Below are positions 1-10,789 of a stretch of 64,000 nucleotides of DNA, in pieces. This DNA is from Euborellia annulipes (Eukaryota; Arthropoda; Insecta; Dermaptera; Anisolabididae). Location of the stretch: the NCBI GenBank assembly GCA_023213315.1, contig JAKCPI010015663.1, positions 62,001-126,000 of the forward strand, given 5' to 3'. The notes below the pieces were generated by a model. That model did not search any database and had not been told where the DNA came from. It was given only the letters and a program-made list of their open reading frames with translations. Numbering within the stretch: the stretch's first letter is position 1; each line of letters opens with the position of its first letter. The translations under genes and the position numbers were made by a program.

Positions 1-185
1 AAAGTATCTCAGTGAATCTTTTTGTAGAAATCGTTTGAAGTACACTTTACTGATGTGGAAGCATTCGTAGCTAGCTCAGCGCCATCTATGAATCGAGTGG
101 TCAAGTTCGTAACTTAGGTGCTAAGGGCAACTAAATATATAACGACACAAAAAATCTGGTGCGACCAGTCACACCAGATTTGTTT
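1..185 (-). repeat. Family A fragment ending in its hairpin
   Basis: The stretch matches 32760-32935 in order: a segment with TTGTTTGAAGTACACTTTACTGATG, GCATTCGTAG, AACTAAATATAT, then a shortened hairpin TCTGGTGCGACC/AGTCACACCAGA at 155-180. It is one of more than 15 loci of the family described at 50695-51243. The left part runs off the window. Confidence 0.7.
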
Positions 186-1896
186 GGTATTCATTTGGAG
201 AAGAGAATGATTTAATATCTGAGTAAGCGAGAGCCGAGTTCGACTCCAACGTCTGCTCCTTTAAGGTGCAAGTGAAGGGTGAGGGGGCGTAAAGGAAACA
301 AGCCATGTTGCCAGATTTCAGCTACGATTATTCCATTCACTCGCATGCATCGATTAACTATCGCCAGCTAGGATTACCTTTGCGATCAGCTAATTGAGTT
401 GTTGTCAATACTATCTCGGGTCAACAGTCACTGTGCATTTCAATGTCTAGATATTTTATTTTTAAGAAAAGCATAAATGAAATTAAATCATACTCTTTTA
501 GTCGAAGACGATTTTGTTGCAAGAATATGAAAAGTGAATCGACTGGCCAGGAAGAGCTCGCCCCCTCCCCCTTCCCCCCCTCCATCCCTCCATGGAACAC
601 GCATTTCTGATTGTAGTGTTTCCTTTTGGAAAAGAAATACTAAATTCCTATTTATTATATTAAAAATTAATCATTATATATTTTATTTTGCACCTTTTAC
701 TCATCCCACCCTCATATGTGTTAAAAATTTCATAGATAAAACAAGAACTTGCAGTAGCATTTAAAAAAATATATATTTTTTTTAAAGTTTGCTCTTATTT
801 AATATAATAATTATAAAATAATATATTGATACATTTAAAGTAAGAAGAGCAGTAATTAAAAATTAAAAATATAATTATATTCATTTTGGCCCCCTCCCCT
901 CCCTCACCCCAAACAAAAACTAAAATGGCGTCTCATATTAGATGGCAGTTCAAAACAGGTGTATTTTACTTTTTTATTTTGGTTAAATGAAATAAAAAAT
1001 GTACCTGCAGAATAGGATAAAAAATCACGACATCGATTTTTTAACATATCGCAATATATATTTCATATATGGGGTAAGGGAAAGTAAAAATGAATAAATA
1101 TTTTATTTATACATCATCTTTAGTGGTTTAGATTCGCTTATTATTTCTATGTTATTGAAATTTATGAAAGTTTAATCAAGTTCTAATCAACAACTTCAAA
1201 CACCATCAAATCACCTAGAATCATCATGAGGGCAAAATTATAATTTTTAAATTTCCCTCTCTGACTTCGCCCACCTCTGACTCTGGCCAATCAGCGAGAG
1301 AGATGTAACAGCTTACATACACCGGAAATGAATGGCTAGTTATATATAGTAATGATTATTCAAATTAAAATTTCGCGAATATTTCCAAAATAATTTTCTT
1401 TATTACTATAATTGTAAAAAAAGGAACTCCGTCAAACAATCTCTTTGATAGAAAAATATTTTGCCATTTCATTTTTATCTATATAGATAATAGTTAATAC
1501 AAAGGAGGCCTTTTTTTGAAATTCCTTTCTTATTAAAGATATTTTGTAGAGATATCAACAGACTAATCAAATATTAGAAATATTTCTCGTGACTTTTGGG
1601 GGATGAATCATCACGTGAGTAGATGAATTTCCATTTCCTGAAGGTGACGTCACTTCTCGTCCACGAACACCATTTCTTTCTTCGCCTGCCCTGGTGAACA
1701 TTGTTTTGTAAGGTTAGGTTATTGAAAAACAACTTAAGAAAGTCAACCACCCTAAGTAGATATGACATTAATATTTTAAATAAAATCTCAAATTAGAAAA
1801 CTTTAGATGTAGTTCTACTGATCCTTATGCATAACAAATTAATTCCATTCGCTTTTTATACTTTTACACCTTAATTCATTTTAAAATAAATTTAGT
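186..1896. other. No gene seen; AT-rich with small repeat remnants
   Basis: Open frames here are short and low-complexity. C-rich patches occur at 560-595 and 888-912. At 1060-1091 a stub ending GGGTAAGGGAAAGTAAAAAT matches the outer end of family A. Confidence 0.6.
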
Positions 1897-1913
1897 ATTC
1901 AAGAGTGTCATTT

Positions 1914-1958
1914 CCCGCCGACCCCACACCGTGGGAATAAAGGCGAGAACAGAAGAAG
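1914..1958 (+). mobile_element. 45-bp extreme 5'-truncated LINE insertion with target-site duplication
   Basis: CCGCCGACCCC followed by GGGAATAAAGGCGAGAACAGAAGAAG is flanked by 17-bp duplications ATTCAAGAGTGTCATTT (1897-1913) and ATTCAAGTGTGTCATTT (1959-1975), with one difference. The insert matches the last ~45 bases of the 239-bp insertion at 10082-10320, so it is the bare 3' end of the same retrotransposon. The purine-rich GAAGAAG end fits a non-LTR element tail. Confidence 0.7.
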
Positions 1959-1975
1959 ATTCAAGTGTGTCATTT

Positions 1976-2652
1976 AATCCAATTTTATTTTGCAATGACA
2001 GTTTATAAAAGTTTTCAAATTAGAAATTTTTTTTTTTCATAATGATTGGCACTAGAACTTGTGCAAAAATCTCTTTTTTAAATATCTTGATCAGTGGAGT
2101 CATTTTAACTGAAAACTTTTTTTTTTTAATTTACCTACAAATAGGTATCTCAAATTTGGCCATAAGATATTTAATTTAATTAATTTTCTACAGGCCTATA
2201 TACCCGTAGATGTATTTTGAGATATTTTATTTAAACAATATAACATTTAAAAAGGGTGAGAGCCCTCGGGGGGGGGGAAGCAAATGTCCCTCCTGCCCCT
2301 CCCCCCTCCCCAAATGACGTCAATGCAAAATAAAAAGTGTAATGTTGTATTAATATTAATTAATAAGGCTAGGGAAGCCGAAGGAGTTAGGACTGTTGCC
2401 TAGTTCTAAGGGGCAAGCGGAATGATTTGATGACCCCCTTAGACCCAAGATGTCACTCTTTGAAGCGATTGTTTGTTGAAATATCGGATTTACCTTGAAA
2501 CATATTAATAATTATAATATGGGAGACAATTTTCCTCTCTTTAATTGTTTTTTTACTTAAAAATTTCCCGCCTTTTCTATGATTTATTTCATGATGGCAA
2601 ATAGCATATTTCAGTAATACAAACTTGTTAAGTTTTTGACTTATTAACAATA
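1976..2652. other. No gene seen; G/C-tract remnant
   Basis: Position 2258-2325 has ten G residues followed by a C-rich run and AAATGACGTCAATG. Similar text occurs at 18728-18780 and 45028-45080, so this is probably a worn end of a hAT-type MITE. Confidence 0.4.
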
Positions 2653-3088
2653 CAGGGTGGCCCAAAAGTAGGTATACAGTTATTTACACAGTAATACTTT
2701 TATTACAGGTTTAATTAATAATGGAGCTGACTAGCTCTTGCCCGCGAATAAATCTTTATTCTATTCTATTCTATTCTAATTACATACATATTGTATAATT
2801 ACATATTTAATCCCGAAGGTGTTCAAAATGTCCACCTTCATCATGCATTCCTGCAATCTGTCCCCGACACTGTCACACAGTGCGCGACACAAATGCCGGT
2901 TAGAACGAATTTCCTTAAAGTATCATCGATGAAATTCTTCAACTGTCGTAATGTGATGGGTTTTCTGGAAAAAAAAACTATCCTTTACTACTTCCCAGAA
3001 AAAGAAATTCATTGGAGTTAAGTTCGGGGAACGTGGTGGAAAAGAAAAGGCACATATGTAAGTGTACACTTATTTTTGGGCCATATTA
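2653..3088 (-). pseudogene. Degenerate mariner-superfamily transposon with C-terminal transposase remains
   Basis: The left end TA-CAGGGTGGCCCAAAAGTAGG (from 2651) is mirrored on the right by TATTTTTGGGCC (3071-3082), giving imperfect inverted ends. On the minus strand from about 3040 a decayed frame reads PPRSPNLTPMNFFFW, then VVKDSF, then FIDDTLRKF; after a frameshift it continues CRALCDSVGDRLQECMMK to about 2811. The pattern SPxLTPxxFFxW followed by KD and RLQxC is typical of the C-terminal part of mariner/IS630-type transposases, after the catalytic D/E region. The N-terminal two thirds are missing, and foreign sequence (2713-2780) sits between the left end and the coding remains. Confidence 0.65.
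2713..2780 (+). repeat. (ATTCT)n tail of a retroposed sequence inside the mariner remnant
   Basis: GAGCTGACTAGCTCTTGCCC and AATAAATC precede four to five ATTCT units. Such short tandem tails end RTE-like LINEs and the SINEs they mobilise. No clear target duplication was found. Confidence 0.45.
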
Positions 3089-3800
3089 TAGAGTGATAAA
3101 TAATTTTATTCTACATATTTATAGTTCATTTGCGATGCTATCTCTTGATCAAAAGTTTCACTGAAAAAGTCATTAAAACGTTAGGTCTTGAACTCAGTTT
3201 ATTTATTTGCATTAAAGTGCAACAATCAAAAGCTTCAATTGGGGATATTCACTCTAATTTAATTTCTCATTTATTTGTTGTGAAACTTTTTATCCGAGTT
3301 ACCTAAGTCATGTAAAGTGAGATAGTGAAGAGTAGGGTGTTTGCACACGTTGCCTTAAGTTTGGCAATCCATGTTGAGTAGCCCTAAGCAGAAACCGCTT
3401 CAGCAAACAGCGCAAGGAAGCAAACAGCAACAGCAAACCGGAAAGGCAGGAAGCCCAAACCAATGGTCAGACGAAACAGCCTCAGGCCGGATGATACTTG
3501 AACCGCACCTAATCAACGCAACTCTGCCAAAGATCCTCTGCATCTAATAAGATATTACACCCTAAGGGTCCTTAAATGCTTTTCCAGCTCCCACTACCCA
3601 CCCTCCTGTCAAACCTCCCTATTTGTAAAGAGCCACAAGCCGGCTATTAAAAAAATTCACTTTTTTTATATATAAATTTCTGTTTGATCTTTGTTTTAAT
3701 TAGTTCCTTAGTATCTTATTGAGAAATATACATAATATTTCTAAAGCGCTTGTACATTTTAATATCCGCTATGTAATTTTTAAATATAAAAATATTTAAA
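3089..3800. other. No gene; GC-richer unassigned segment 3330-3660
   Basis: Bases 3350-3650 are clearly less AT-rich than the surroundings and end CCACAAGCCGGCTATTAAAAAAA, which looks like a retroposon 3' end. All frames are broken by stops and no known domain was recognised. Confidence 0.35.
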
Positions 3801-3803
3801 AAA

Positions 3804-4203
3804 TCTGGTGTGATTAAGGCACAGCACACAACTTTCTCTTGTAAGTCTTGTACTGTGCTTCTCACACCAGATTTTTTTATATATTCAGTTTCCCATAGCA
3901 CCTTACTTTCAAATTTGAGCACTTGCATTTCATAAGAAAAAAGTAAATAAAAAGTCAATTCAAAATTTCCATAGGCTCTGGGTATTTTAAATGTTGACTG
4001 CTTGAAATAAACTATGTTTATTTTTCAAAATTTTAATCTCGTATTTGGATATTTTATACACAATAAAGAATCCTAAATAAATACAAAATTTCATTAAAAT
4101 TGGATTTAAATATGTAAAAAGTTCCAAAGTACAAAAACGTTCCCTTTTGAATCGAAATTAACATGCAAATTCCGATAGGGATTTAACATTGGCTCTATGG
4201 AAG
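3804..4203 (+). repeat. Family A hairpin plus flanking module
   Basis: TCTGGTGTGATTA ... CTCACACCAGA at 3804-3871 forms the family hairpin, with the inner ACACAACTTTCTCTT motif. From 3886 to 4203 follows a module shared with 10321-10662 and 40064-40286: TTTCCCATAGCACCTTA, AATTTCCATAGGCT, TTTAACATTGGCTCTATGGAAG. The module breaks at the hAT-like element that begins at 4204. Confidence 0.75.
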
Positions 4204-4465
4204 CAAGGACAGATACGAGGGGGGGAGGGTAAAGGGGGTAATTACCCCCCGAGATTAGAGAATTTTTTTTTGGGAATTAAATTTTATTTTTAATATAAAA
4301 TTTTAAAAATTAATACTTACAAATTTGATTTGTATTTATATTCTGATAAACAAGTACAGAATGCATCTTTAAATTACCGAAAGTAAGAAAAAATTGTGTG
4401 CTGTGCGACCAGTCACACCAGATTACCCCCCCCCCCCCCGAGCAACTCCTCTGGATCCGCTCTTG
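4204..4465. mobile_element. hAT-type MITE with poly-G and poly-C tracts
   Basis: Ends are CAAGGACAGATACGAGGGGG and CTCTGGATCCGCTCTTG, resembling the hAT terminal inverted repeat CAGTGGCGGATCCAG. The interior matches the better preserved copy at 43371-43635, including GTAAAGGGGGTAATTACCCCC and TGTGCTGTGCGACCAGTCACACCAGATTA. Possible duplications (TATGGAAG left, TAAGAGAG right) have diverged. Confidence 0.65.
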
Positions 4466-5690
4466 TAAGAGAGTGTTTTAATAAAGCAATTCATTAATGT
4501 AAACATAGTTCAATTAATATTTATTTAAATCATTTGAATACCAAATGATATAAATAAATATAGAGATTCTATGTAGCAAAAGGAAAAAAGTCAAATAAAA
4601 AAAAAAAAGAAATAAAAGAAAGTTTCTCGAAACTAAAAAAAATAAAGGATTTTAGCCAAATTAACTGAAAAAAAAAATGAAATGGAAACATGTCTATTAA
4701 ATATCCATAGATTGTTTGTAAATATTTTTTATTTTTAGTCCTCTTCAAAATCGAAAATATTTTATTATAAACAAGATTGTGTTATATTAAAAAAGAGGGT
4801 GCGCAAAACCTCGTGAAATTTCAAGACTTAAATATCATTAGCCATCTGTGCCGTAAGTTGCTCGGCACACGTGCTTCGCTCATACCAAACCCCTTAGAAA
4901 TTCAAATTTGGCGACGAGAAAATAAAAAATAACGAACTTATCTTTTATACAATAATTACATACCATTATGAATTTATTGTAGCAATGGATCAATTAGGCA
5001 GTTTGCCAGCTGTCTTGAAGCGAAACGCCGAGTGAATCAAAATCTACAGATAAATCAGTCCATTCCAAAGGGAGAGGCGAACAATGGACTTGATTGCTTT
5101 GCCTCCTTGTCAAATATAATAAATACATTTTTTATCTCAATTAGTTAAGATATTTTAAGTTTAATATGCCCTTAACTCATTAGAATCGAAAGAAATATTA
5201 CAATAAATTATATATTTATTCCTTAAAGAAATGACGCACTCTATAGTTTATAAATTACCATACTTGGGAAAAAAATGATATTACGGACTATACTAGACAT
5301 TTTTAAAAGGGTCTAGATAGACTTCAATATTTTAGTCAAGAAAATATGTAGGCTATATTTGATTTATACAAATTTCACTCCATCGTCGTTTTGTATTTCG
5401 TCCTTTAATTTCTAAAAAAAAAATTAAGTCAACGATGAGTCATTTAGTCCTGAATTTCATATTTAAATTTTTTTTTTTACATTTTAAAAACTTATTTATT
5501 CAACATAAAATACATTACACATACATTTATTTTTATTCTGCCTTCGAGCACTGTTGCTTCCAATCAGGTTCCCGGGATTTTTCTTCCTTCCGATTTTTTT
5601 TTTTTTTTATTTTATTTTCATATCTCTCAACAGAAACTAAATCCAATTACAGAGAGAGGGAAAAGACCTTGGCAATGTTTGAAAATTTTC
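4466..5690. other. No gene seen
   Basis: AT-rich sequence with homopolymer runs and no recognisable protein or RNA. A modest GC patch lies at 4840-4910. Confidence 0.5.
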
Positions 5691-5692
5691 AG

Positions 5693-5760
5693 GGCAAGTG
5701 GGATTTGAACCCGAGTTGTATTGCTTCTCTAGATTCATAATCCGCAGCTTATCCGATTAG
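5693..5760 (-). repeat. tRNA-like segment
   Basis: The minus strand reads an A-box-like TCGGATAAGCTGCGG and, about 40 nt later, CGGGTTCAAATCCCAC, a good B box. The spacing suggests a class II (Leu/Ser-type) tRNA origin. There is no proper acceptor stem, so it is a SINE head or pseudo-tRNA, not a working tRNA gene. Confidence 0.5.
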
Positions 5761-6189
5761 AACTAAATAAAAAAAAATAATGCAAGTTCCTCATTACACT
5801 GTACGAATCGAAAAACAGAGCACTCTGGGATTTTAAACATCCCTACGTTTGCGGAAGATACGAAGTACGCACATCCTACGAAAGACGCATTAGCCTTTTT
5901 CGAAACATCCGTGTAAGGAAGTCCAGAGCTAAAAAAATGAGTATTTATGCCCTAAAAAAAAATCGTTGATATAGCGGGTTCCTTTTTTTAAATGGTAAGA
6001 AACTAGTTTCAATTCTTCTTCAGTCATTAGTGTCAGACCTGACACGTTGTGGTTACTCTGAGTAACTTTCATGAGAATAATACTGAGGTGGGTTCCTGTT
6101 TCCTTTCCTCATGATGAGTAGTTAGTTCGAGTAGTTAGTAGTTAGATGAGTTAGTTCGAGTAGTTAGAGGAGAAAAGAAGTGATTTTTC
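5761..6189. other. No gene; short direct repeat at 6110-6175
   Basis: GAGTAGTTAGTTCGAGTAG and TTAGATGAGTTAGTTCGAGTAG repeat in tandem with minor changes. Nothing else stands out. Confidence 0.45.
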
Positions 6190-6530
6190 GAGACATAATT
6201 TCGGATAGTCCTCTTCCAGTTTTTTGAAGAACCTCACCATCAAATTAGTTTTGTTGGAAACTTGTGTATTATTTATGGATTACAAGACTAGACAATCATT
6301 CATCCCTATTTTCTTGATGAGAAAGCACGAAGTTAACCCTTGTACTCTTAGTTTAAAAGGCACCTCTTTAGCTTCAGTCAACAGGGTATTAGTTGGAGAC
6401 GACTTCATAGCACCTAGACAGATTCTAATAGCTCTGAATTGAATTCGTTCCAACTTCTAAACAATTTATTTTGGTGAATCAACAAACAAGAAAGCGCCAA
6501 AGTGGGGTCTTATAATTGCCCTATATATCA
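6190..6530 (-). pseudogene. Non-LTR retrotransposon remnant, region downstream of reverse transcriptase
   Basis: The minus strand decodes as RAIIRPHFGAFLF, then two stops, then KLERIQFRAIRICLGAMKSS, PTNTLLTEAKEVPFKLR and, to a stop, SCFLIKKIGMNDCLV. The run L-IQ-xALRI-LGA-KSSP-xLL-E is a strongly conserved feature between the RT and endonuclease/RNase H regions in Jockey/CR1-like LINEs. Stops and missing flanks show that it is dead. It lies outside any target duplication that I could see. Confidence 0.75.
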
Positions 6531-6605
6531 TTAAGTTCGAAGAGGGATGAACACACCACCATGAATTTGAGACAATTTTTAAAATGTTAAACTTCAACTC
6601 AGATT

Positions 6606-7400
6606 TTTACTTTCTCTAATCTATATATTTAAAATAGGCCTATATAGTGATAAAGTATTATGATCATGTAAAAAATTCGATGTCGAGATTTTGTGGAATA
6701 TGTTTTAAGGTCCCCTTATTTAAAAAAAAGTGGGTCCCGCAAATTGGTCTGTGTGTCTGTCTGTCTGTCTGTGGGTTTGTGACGATTATAAGCACGAAGG
6801 AATTGAGATGCGAGGTTGAAATTTTATATTTAAGTTAGGTATTCTCCTGGTCAGTTTGAGTAGGTTTTTGAACAAAATATGGCCAAAAAGTACTAGTAGG
6901 CTACTTTCCTGAAGTACTTTTTTAGTTTTTTTCGATTTTCTCAAAATTGGCACACAACATTCTCTTACCTTCGATAATTGAAAGTTGTATTCTCTGCTTG
7001 TCACGCCAGATTTTTTGTGTTGCCATATATTTAATATCCGACAATTTGAGACATTAGAATTCAATATGGAGAAAGTCGAAAAAACTCAAAAAGTACAATA
7101 TATTAGTAAAGTACGTACTATTTTTAAATTGTTTTTTAAAATGTTTATTCTCATTTTGCCTTGAAAATTGTTTGAAGCACACTTTATTAATTTACTTCAT
7201 AGCAAAAAGATAAGAGAAATGGTTGCCATGGTAACAAATTTAAATTCCATTTTGATTAAAATTCATAAATAAAATAGTTTTTAGATGCTCTTTACAAAGT
7301 ATATCAGTAAAGTTTTTGGTGAAAATTGTTTGAAGTACACTTTACAAAGCAAAAGTGCTACAAAGTCACTTTAAATTTTGTTAAAAAATTTAAATCACTT
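6606..7400 (-). repeat. Family A copy, rearranged
   Basis: It starts with the outer hairpin ACTTTCTCTAATC ... GATAAAGTATT and continues through TCGATGTCGAGATTTT, a GTCTGTCT microsatellite (6749-6772), GGTTGAAATTTTATATTTAAG and AAAAAGTACTAGTA. Then comes half of the second hairpin (GCTTGTCACGCCAGATT, 6999-7015) and a second body segment with GGTTGCCATGGTAAC (7220-7234). The order shows an internal deletion or a recombinant of two copies. Confidence 0.7.
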
Positions 7401-7757
7401 TGCTCAAGTTTCTTTTAAATTTTTGAACTTATTTTAAAAACTATTTTTAGGGTAGTGTAATTTTGCATATTATCATCAAACCGCCAGTGAAAGATGCAGC
7501 TGGGGGCAAAGGGGGCACTCTACAATTCAAGCAATCGGCGACCTTGGGGTGCCCAAAGAGTTTTATCCCACCCGCTCTTGGAATCTAGTTACATCGTTGC
7601 AAATCCAATCCCTTGGAAATATAATTATGACAGTAAAGCCTGCTGCCCTACCATCCAGACACACCCCTTAATTTAACACTATACTTTCTCCCTCTTTGTT
7701 CAAAAAAAAAAAAAAAAATCTGGAATCCCCACCCGAACAGAACACAAATTTCTATTA
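7401..7757. other. No gene seen
   Basis: A short GC patch at 7490-7570 has an open frame of 60 codons with no recognisable motif. Confidence 0.4.
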
Positions 7758-8150
7758 ACGTCAGTAATCTTAAGTTGTGTGATGTGCTCTCACACCAGAT
7801 TTTTTGTGTTTAAAATTGGTTGTCTGTCTATCCCCTTGAGTAGATGTGTCTGTTGAAATTTTATATTTAACTTAGGTATACAAGGACACGAAAAAATAAG
7901 CTTTTAAATAAAATCGTCCAAAGAACCTTTTCAATTTTTTTTTTTTCATTTTGCAAAATTCGCTTCAATGATTTTAATTAAAATTTATAAATCAATTATC
8001 TTTTAGTAACTCTTTAAAATGTATATTCTCATATTCTTTCCAAAATTGTTTGAAGCACCTTATACTTAATATGAAAGATAGGAAAAAAGGCTGGCATGGT
8101 AACAAAATATAAATATTTACCTATGATTATAAATTTTTCCTATTGAGTCC
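7758..8150 (+). repeat. Family A fragment
   Basis: Half hairpin TGTGATGTGCTCTCACACCAGATTTTTTG, then GTTGAAATTTTATATTTAACTTAGG, CAAAATTCGCTTCAATG, TTGTTTGAAGCACC and TGGCATGGTAACA follow the order of other copies. Confidence 0.6.
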
Positions 8151-10014
8151 TGATGTACAGTACTATCAGAAAATAATTATATCACAACTCAAAAAATATG
8201 GTGTCAAAGCAAACAATACAATTTTCCATTAGTGAAACTATCAATAAGAGAAAGTTGTGTACTTTGCGACTAGTCAACTTGAATTTTGGTTTAATAGTGT
8301 TAGAGAGAGCACAATTATTTTCTTCAAGAGATCCAAATGCTGTGTAGAAACACATATCGTCACCGGGAATTCTTGACGCTGATTGACTTAATCGAGGGTG
8401 TGGGAAGATGGGGTGAGGTACTCGGTGGTTCATATCAAGATCACGTGATCTGCTGTCAGCCAGACAAGATCCAATGACTCAAGCCAAAATTGCAACACAT
8501 TTCAAGAGTTTTATGAACCCGAAGTCTTTTAAGATATACCGACAAAAAACAAAAAAACAATTGAAGACCTGAAGTTGATCTAAGTGCCATTTTTTCAATT
8601 TTCGAGTTATAACAGGAATTATGATATATGAGCCAAGTCACTTGAAGTATATTGTGGTCCAAGCCCCAAACCCGGTGTAGTAGATCAGATCATTTCCATC
8701 ATAAAATGCGTGAGGTACCCGGTATGTGCCCTGTACAAGGAAAAAAACTTAATTATCTCAAAACTTTGAAAAAGGCACTTAGATCATAATTTACTTCAGG
8801 TTCTCAATTGTAGAAGAGATTTGAACAAAAACAAATATATATATATAACAAATGCAATGAATAAGGAATAAAGTAAAATATTACACTTGACTAAGAGTAG
8901 AATCAATGAATCATGAACAAGATACATGACATAAAAAATCATAATAGCGGAAGAGGTGAGAAGATAAAGATTCTTTGGAATTTGTATCTCCACACAATGT
9001 ACTGTACCACAATTATCTGCTTAAATGACGGAGCCAAGTGACCTAGCAGGCTATGAGAAGAAAGTAAAACATTCAATCGTAATGGCATATTTATTAGATT
9101 TTATGTTTGAGTGTTTATTAACCACCTTTTAATTATTTTTTTTATTATAAGAGGCAGAGAACTTTTTTTCTGTAACAATATAAGTTCAATAAGAGTGGGA
9201 CTCTGGAGAAAGAATGGTACAGTACCATTTTAATAATTACGTTAAGATTATTTAATTTTCTAGCTGAATAACCAATCTAAAAAAATGATTTTTTTTTCTT
9301 ACTTCTCTGTTTTTATTCTTCGTTTTGCACACACTTGTTTATAAACATTGAAATTAAAATTCCTAAGTGAAAATGAAAATCTTTTCGTATACAAATTAAA
9401 ATTTCCGCTTCATTACTTTGATCATAACTGGAGTGAGAGGGGAGAGGAGATAAGGGGGGAGGGGGGAGGCGTTGAGGATTTGAGAAATAAGGGAAGTTTC
9501 CAAGGCAAATTCCATCTTGTGAAATTCGAGAAGCTGCAGCTGTTTCGGCTTGCTCATCTTTTTTCAATTATTCATCGTCAGTTGTTTCCCCCTTTTTATG
9601 GTAGTAGGAGGTGAATTCCTATTTAGCAGTAACGTCACCAGTAAAGAGGGGAAAATATGAATAAATTGATGCAAAGAAAGGGATTAAAGCTGGGTGACTA
9701 AATGATTTCGCTACTATCTATTTATTAATTAGACATTCCTTTCTTATTTTTGATTAATCGACGCCCTTTGTTTCGACAAATTTGTTATTTAGGACCCGAA
9801 TCTACACTTTAAGAATCAGAAGATGTTTAAAGTGACTAATAGATTCAAGAAAATTATCTCAAAATATTTATTTTTCCCTTTAAAAATACATGAAAATTTT
9901 AAAACTAAATTAAAAATTCTAGGCTCTAAGTTTCAAAGATTTGCTTCCGAGCGTTTTTCTCCTTCTCCCTCCCCCCCACAATTAAAAAAAAAATCAAGAA
10001 TTAAACAAGTTACA
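8151..10014. other. No gene seen
   Basis: Contains an 8-bp palindrome ATCACGTGAT at 8440-8449, a G-rich tract at 9430-9470 and a pyrimidine/C run at 9958-9978. Frames up to 124 codons exist but have low-complexity composition and no family motif. Confidence 0.45.
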
Positions 10015-10015
10015 A

Positions 10016-10081
10016 TAAAAATCTGGTGTGACTGGTCGCACAGTACACAGTATTTTTTTGGCGTCGAGATATATTTAGTTT
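10016..10081 (+). repeat. Family A fragment, left part split by a LINE insertion
   Basis: AAAAATCTGGTGTGACTGGTCGCACAG and GATATATTTAGTTT match the plus-oriented hairpin arm and flank; the matching right part resumes at 10321. Confidence 0.7.
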
Positions 10082-10320
10082 TTGCTCAGGGGCTCACATC
10101 TTGTGGGTACGTGGATGGCGACCACGAGCTGCCCGAGCTGGGACAGGCAGTCCTTCAGTTCTTTAAATGTCTGTCTCTTCCTTCCTCTTTTCAATAGACG
10201 TCAGACCGTGCGACGGGCCGGCCTGTCCTATTTCTTCCGGTCGTAAAAATGATAGGTTTGGAGGAAAAGAGTGAGGTCCGCCGACCCCGCATAGTAGGAC
10301 AAGGCGAGGAGAGAAGAAAA
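10082..10320 (+). mobile_element. 5'-truncated non-LTR retrotransposon insertion with 14-bp duplication
   Basis: The 239-bp GC-richer insert is bounded by exact copies of GATATATTTAGTTT (10068-10081 and 10321-10334), and the family A sequence continues across it. Its 3' end, CCGCCGACCCCGCATAG followed by GACAAGGCGAGGAGAGAAGAAAA, is the same family as the 45-bp insert at 1914-1958. Only the element's last part is present and no RT motif is visible. Confidence 0.8.
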
Positions 10321-10672
10321 GATATATTTAGTTTCCCATAGCACCTTAGTTCCAAACTTGACCACTTGCATTTCATAAGTAAAAAGTAAAAAAGTCAATT
10401 GACTCAAAATTTCCATAAGCTATGTGTATTTCAATTGTACTATAAATGTCAACTGCTTGAAATATATACTATAGTTGTTTTTCAAAATTTTAATCTCATA
10501 TTTGGATATTTCATACACAATAGAGAATCCTAAATAAATACAAAATTTCATAATTGAAAAAAAAAAATTTTTAAAGGTGTAAAAAATTCCACAGGAGACC
10601 CTCTTTGGAATTGAAATTTACATGCAAATTCCCATAGGGATTTAACATTGGCTCTATGGAAGGAAGGAAGGC
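10321..10672 (+). repeat. Family A flanking module
   Basis: It reads TTTCCCATAGCACCTTAG, CACTTGCATTTCATAAG, ACACAATAGAGAATCC and GGGATTTAACATTGGCTC in the same order as 3886-4203 and 40064-40286. Confidence 0.75.
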
Positions 10673-10789
10673 CCATTTTATTTTCAAAATTTCTCCCTTA
10701 TGGATTTGAAGCGGTCATCATTATTATTGGTGGAGATAAGAGGAAAAACGCATGGGCCCCTTTGTAAAAAAAAAAAAATTGTTTTATAA

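Noticed and set aside
5435..5740. 101-codon open frame as a gene
   Set aside because: Mostly poly-T encoded Phe, ending in the tRNA-like segment.
9823..10197. 124-codon open frame as a gene
   Set aside because: It runs from unique AT-rich sequence through a family A hairpin into a LINE insertion, so it is an accidental fusion.
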